Part shown: one piece after another, positions 4,880 to 5,323 of the stretch
Position numbering within the stretch: the first letter of the stretch is position 1
How the letters are laid out: each line of letters opens with the position of its first letter
Assembly: GCA_050289385.1 (NCBI GenBank)
Contig: JBNKFQ010000053.1
Coordinates: 1-5,323 of the forward strand
Reading direction: 5' to 3'
Source of the DNA: JBNKFQ01 sp050289385
GTDB taxonomy: Bacteria > Pseudomonadota > Gammaproteobacteria > Pseudomonadales > Porticoccaceae
Length of the DNA stretch: 5,323 nt
Program-made: the position numbers and the translations under genes
The notes under the pieces: model-generated
What the model was told of the DNA's origin: nothing
Seen by the model: only the letters and a program-made list of their open reading frames with translations
Databases searched by the model: none

Positions 4880-5323
4880 CTAATCAATCTCTTTCGGATA
4901 CACATCCCAGGATACACCAGCCATATCTTCCAGACAGCGGACCACCTGACAACTGTAGCCAAACTCATTGTCGTACCAGCAGTACAGTACCACGCTGTCA
5001 CCGGACACAATTGTAGCCTTGGCATCGAATACACAGGCATGACGCGAACCGACAAAATCACTGGAAACAACTTCCGGCGACTCAGTGTAGTCAATTTGCT
5101 GCTGCAACCTGGAGTGCAGCGCCACATCACGCATATGCTCGTTCAACTCCGTGACAGTGGTTGGTTGCCCCAGCTTCAGGTTGAGAATCGCCATGGAAAC
5201 GTTCGGCGTTGGCACCCGGATAGCATTGCCTGTCAGCTTGCCTTCAAGTTCTGGCAAGGCCTTGGCAACTGCCTTGGCGGCCCCGGTTTCGGTGATAACC
5301 ATATTAAGTGGCGCGCTGCGACC
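4880..5323 (-). CDS. gap: Glyceraldehyde-3-phosphate dehydrogenase, long type, 3' part
   Basis: This enzyme oxidises glyceraldehyde 3-phosphate to 1,3-bisphosphoglycerate with NAD(P)+. Only the last 147 residues are in the window. The frame is open to the edge at 5323 (first residues GRSAPLNMVITETGAA), so the methionine at 5302 is internal and the 5' portion, with the Rossmann domain and catalytic cysteine, lies outside. Visible features include the substrate-binding arginine in LTGNAIRVPTPNVS (visible residues 30-43), SSDFVGSRHACVFDA (87-101) and the cofactor-contacting asparagine in WYDNEFGYS (116-124). The wording of these blocks, and a tail extending past the usual end to KEID, resembles the roughly 480-residue GAPDH of Pseudomonas and other gammaproteobacteria rather than E. 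coli GapA. The stop is TAG at 4882-4880. The gene converges on lrp across a shared terminator. Cofactor preference and glycolytic or gluconeogenic direction cannot be judged. Confidence 0.93.
   Translation of the reverse strand, partial: GRSAPLNMVITETGAAKAVAKALPELEGKLTGNAIRVPTPNVSMAILNLKLGQPTTVTELNEHMRDVALHSRLQQQIDYTESPEVVSSDFVGSRHACVFDAKATIVSGDSVVLYCWYDNEFGYSCQVVRCLEDMAGVSWDVYPKEID

Noticed and set aside
4822..5130. Minus-strand frame of 102 codons overlapping gap
   Set aside because: It is a shifted frame of the GAPDH coding sequence. The true frame carries the family motifs and stays open to the window edge.

Overview
The window looks like a stretch of gammaproteobacterial chromosome made up of conserved housekeeping genes. 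The evidence is the paired cmoA-cmoB genes, an Lrp very close to the enterobacterial protein, a FldB-type long-chain flavodoxin, and the C-terminal part of the long GAPDH type that I know from Pseudomonas and marine gammaproteobacteria. Base composition is mixed, with no strong GC bias. A marine, Cellvibrionales-like host is a guess, not a demonstrated assignment.

Layout. (1) 1-2196, plus strand: a tight three-gene cluster with gaps of 7 and 13 nt. It encodes a small hotdog thioesterase, then CmoA (makes carboxy-S-adenosylmethionine from SAM and prephenate) and CmoB (transfers the carboxymethyl group to 5-hydroxyuridine at tRNA position 34). (2) 2197-2320: a convergent gap filled by a roughly 113-bp nested inverted-repeat element. 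(3) 2321-4170, minus strand: fldB downstream of ald (alanine dehydrogenase). They are separated by 188 nt holding a strong intrinsic terminator, a GC-rich hairpin and a degenerate 13-14 bp tandem repeat. (4) 4171-4309: a divergent AT-rich regulatory region between ald and lrp, with Lrp-like operator sites about three helical turns apart. (5) 4310-4795, plus strand: lrp. (6) 4796-4879: a convergent gap with a bidirectional terminator. (7) 4880-5323, minus strand: the 3' end of a long-type gap gene whose 5' part lies beyond the window.

How the genes work together. CmoA and CmoB are successive steps of wobble-uridine modification; the thioesterase's link to them is unknown. The ald/lrp divergent pair suggests an amino-acid-responsive circuit, in which Lrp probably controls its own gene and alanine catabolism. 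FldB and GAPDH belong to redox and central carbon metabolism and have no evident link to their neighbours.

I found no phage, transposase, CRISPR, toxin-antitoxin or defence system and no RNA gene. The less ordinary material is between the genes: short heptamer repeats of related sequence (TCGAACA, TCGGAAG, TCGGACG) at three separate places, the nested inverted-repeat element, the tandem repeat upstream of fldB, and the phased operator array between ald and lrp.
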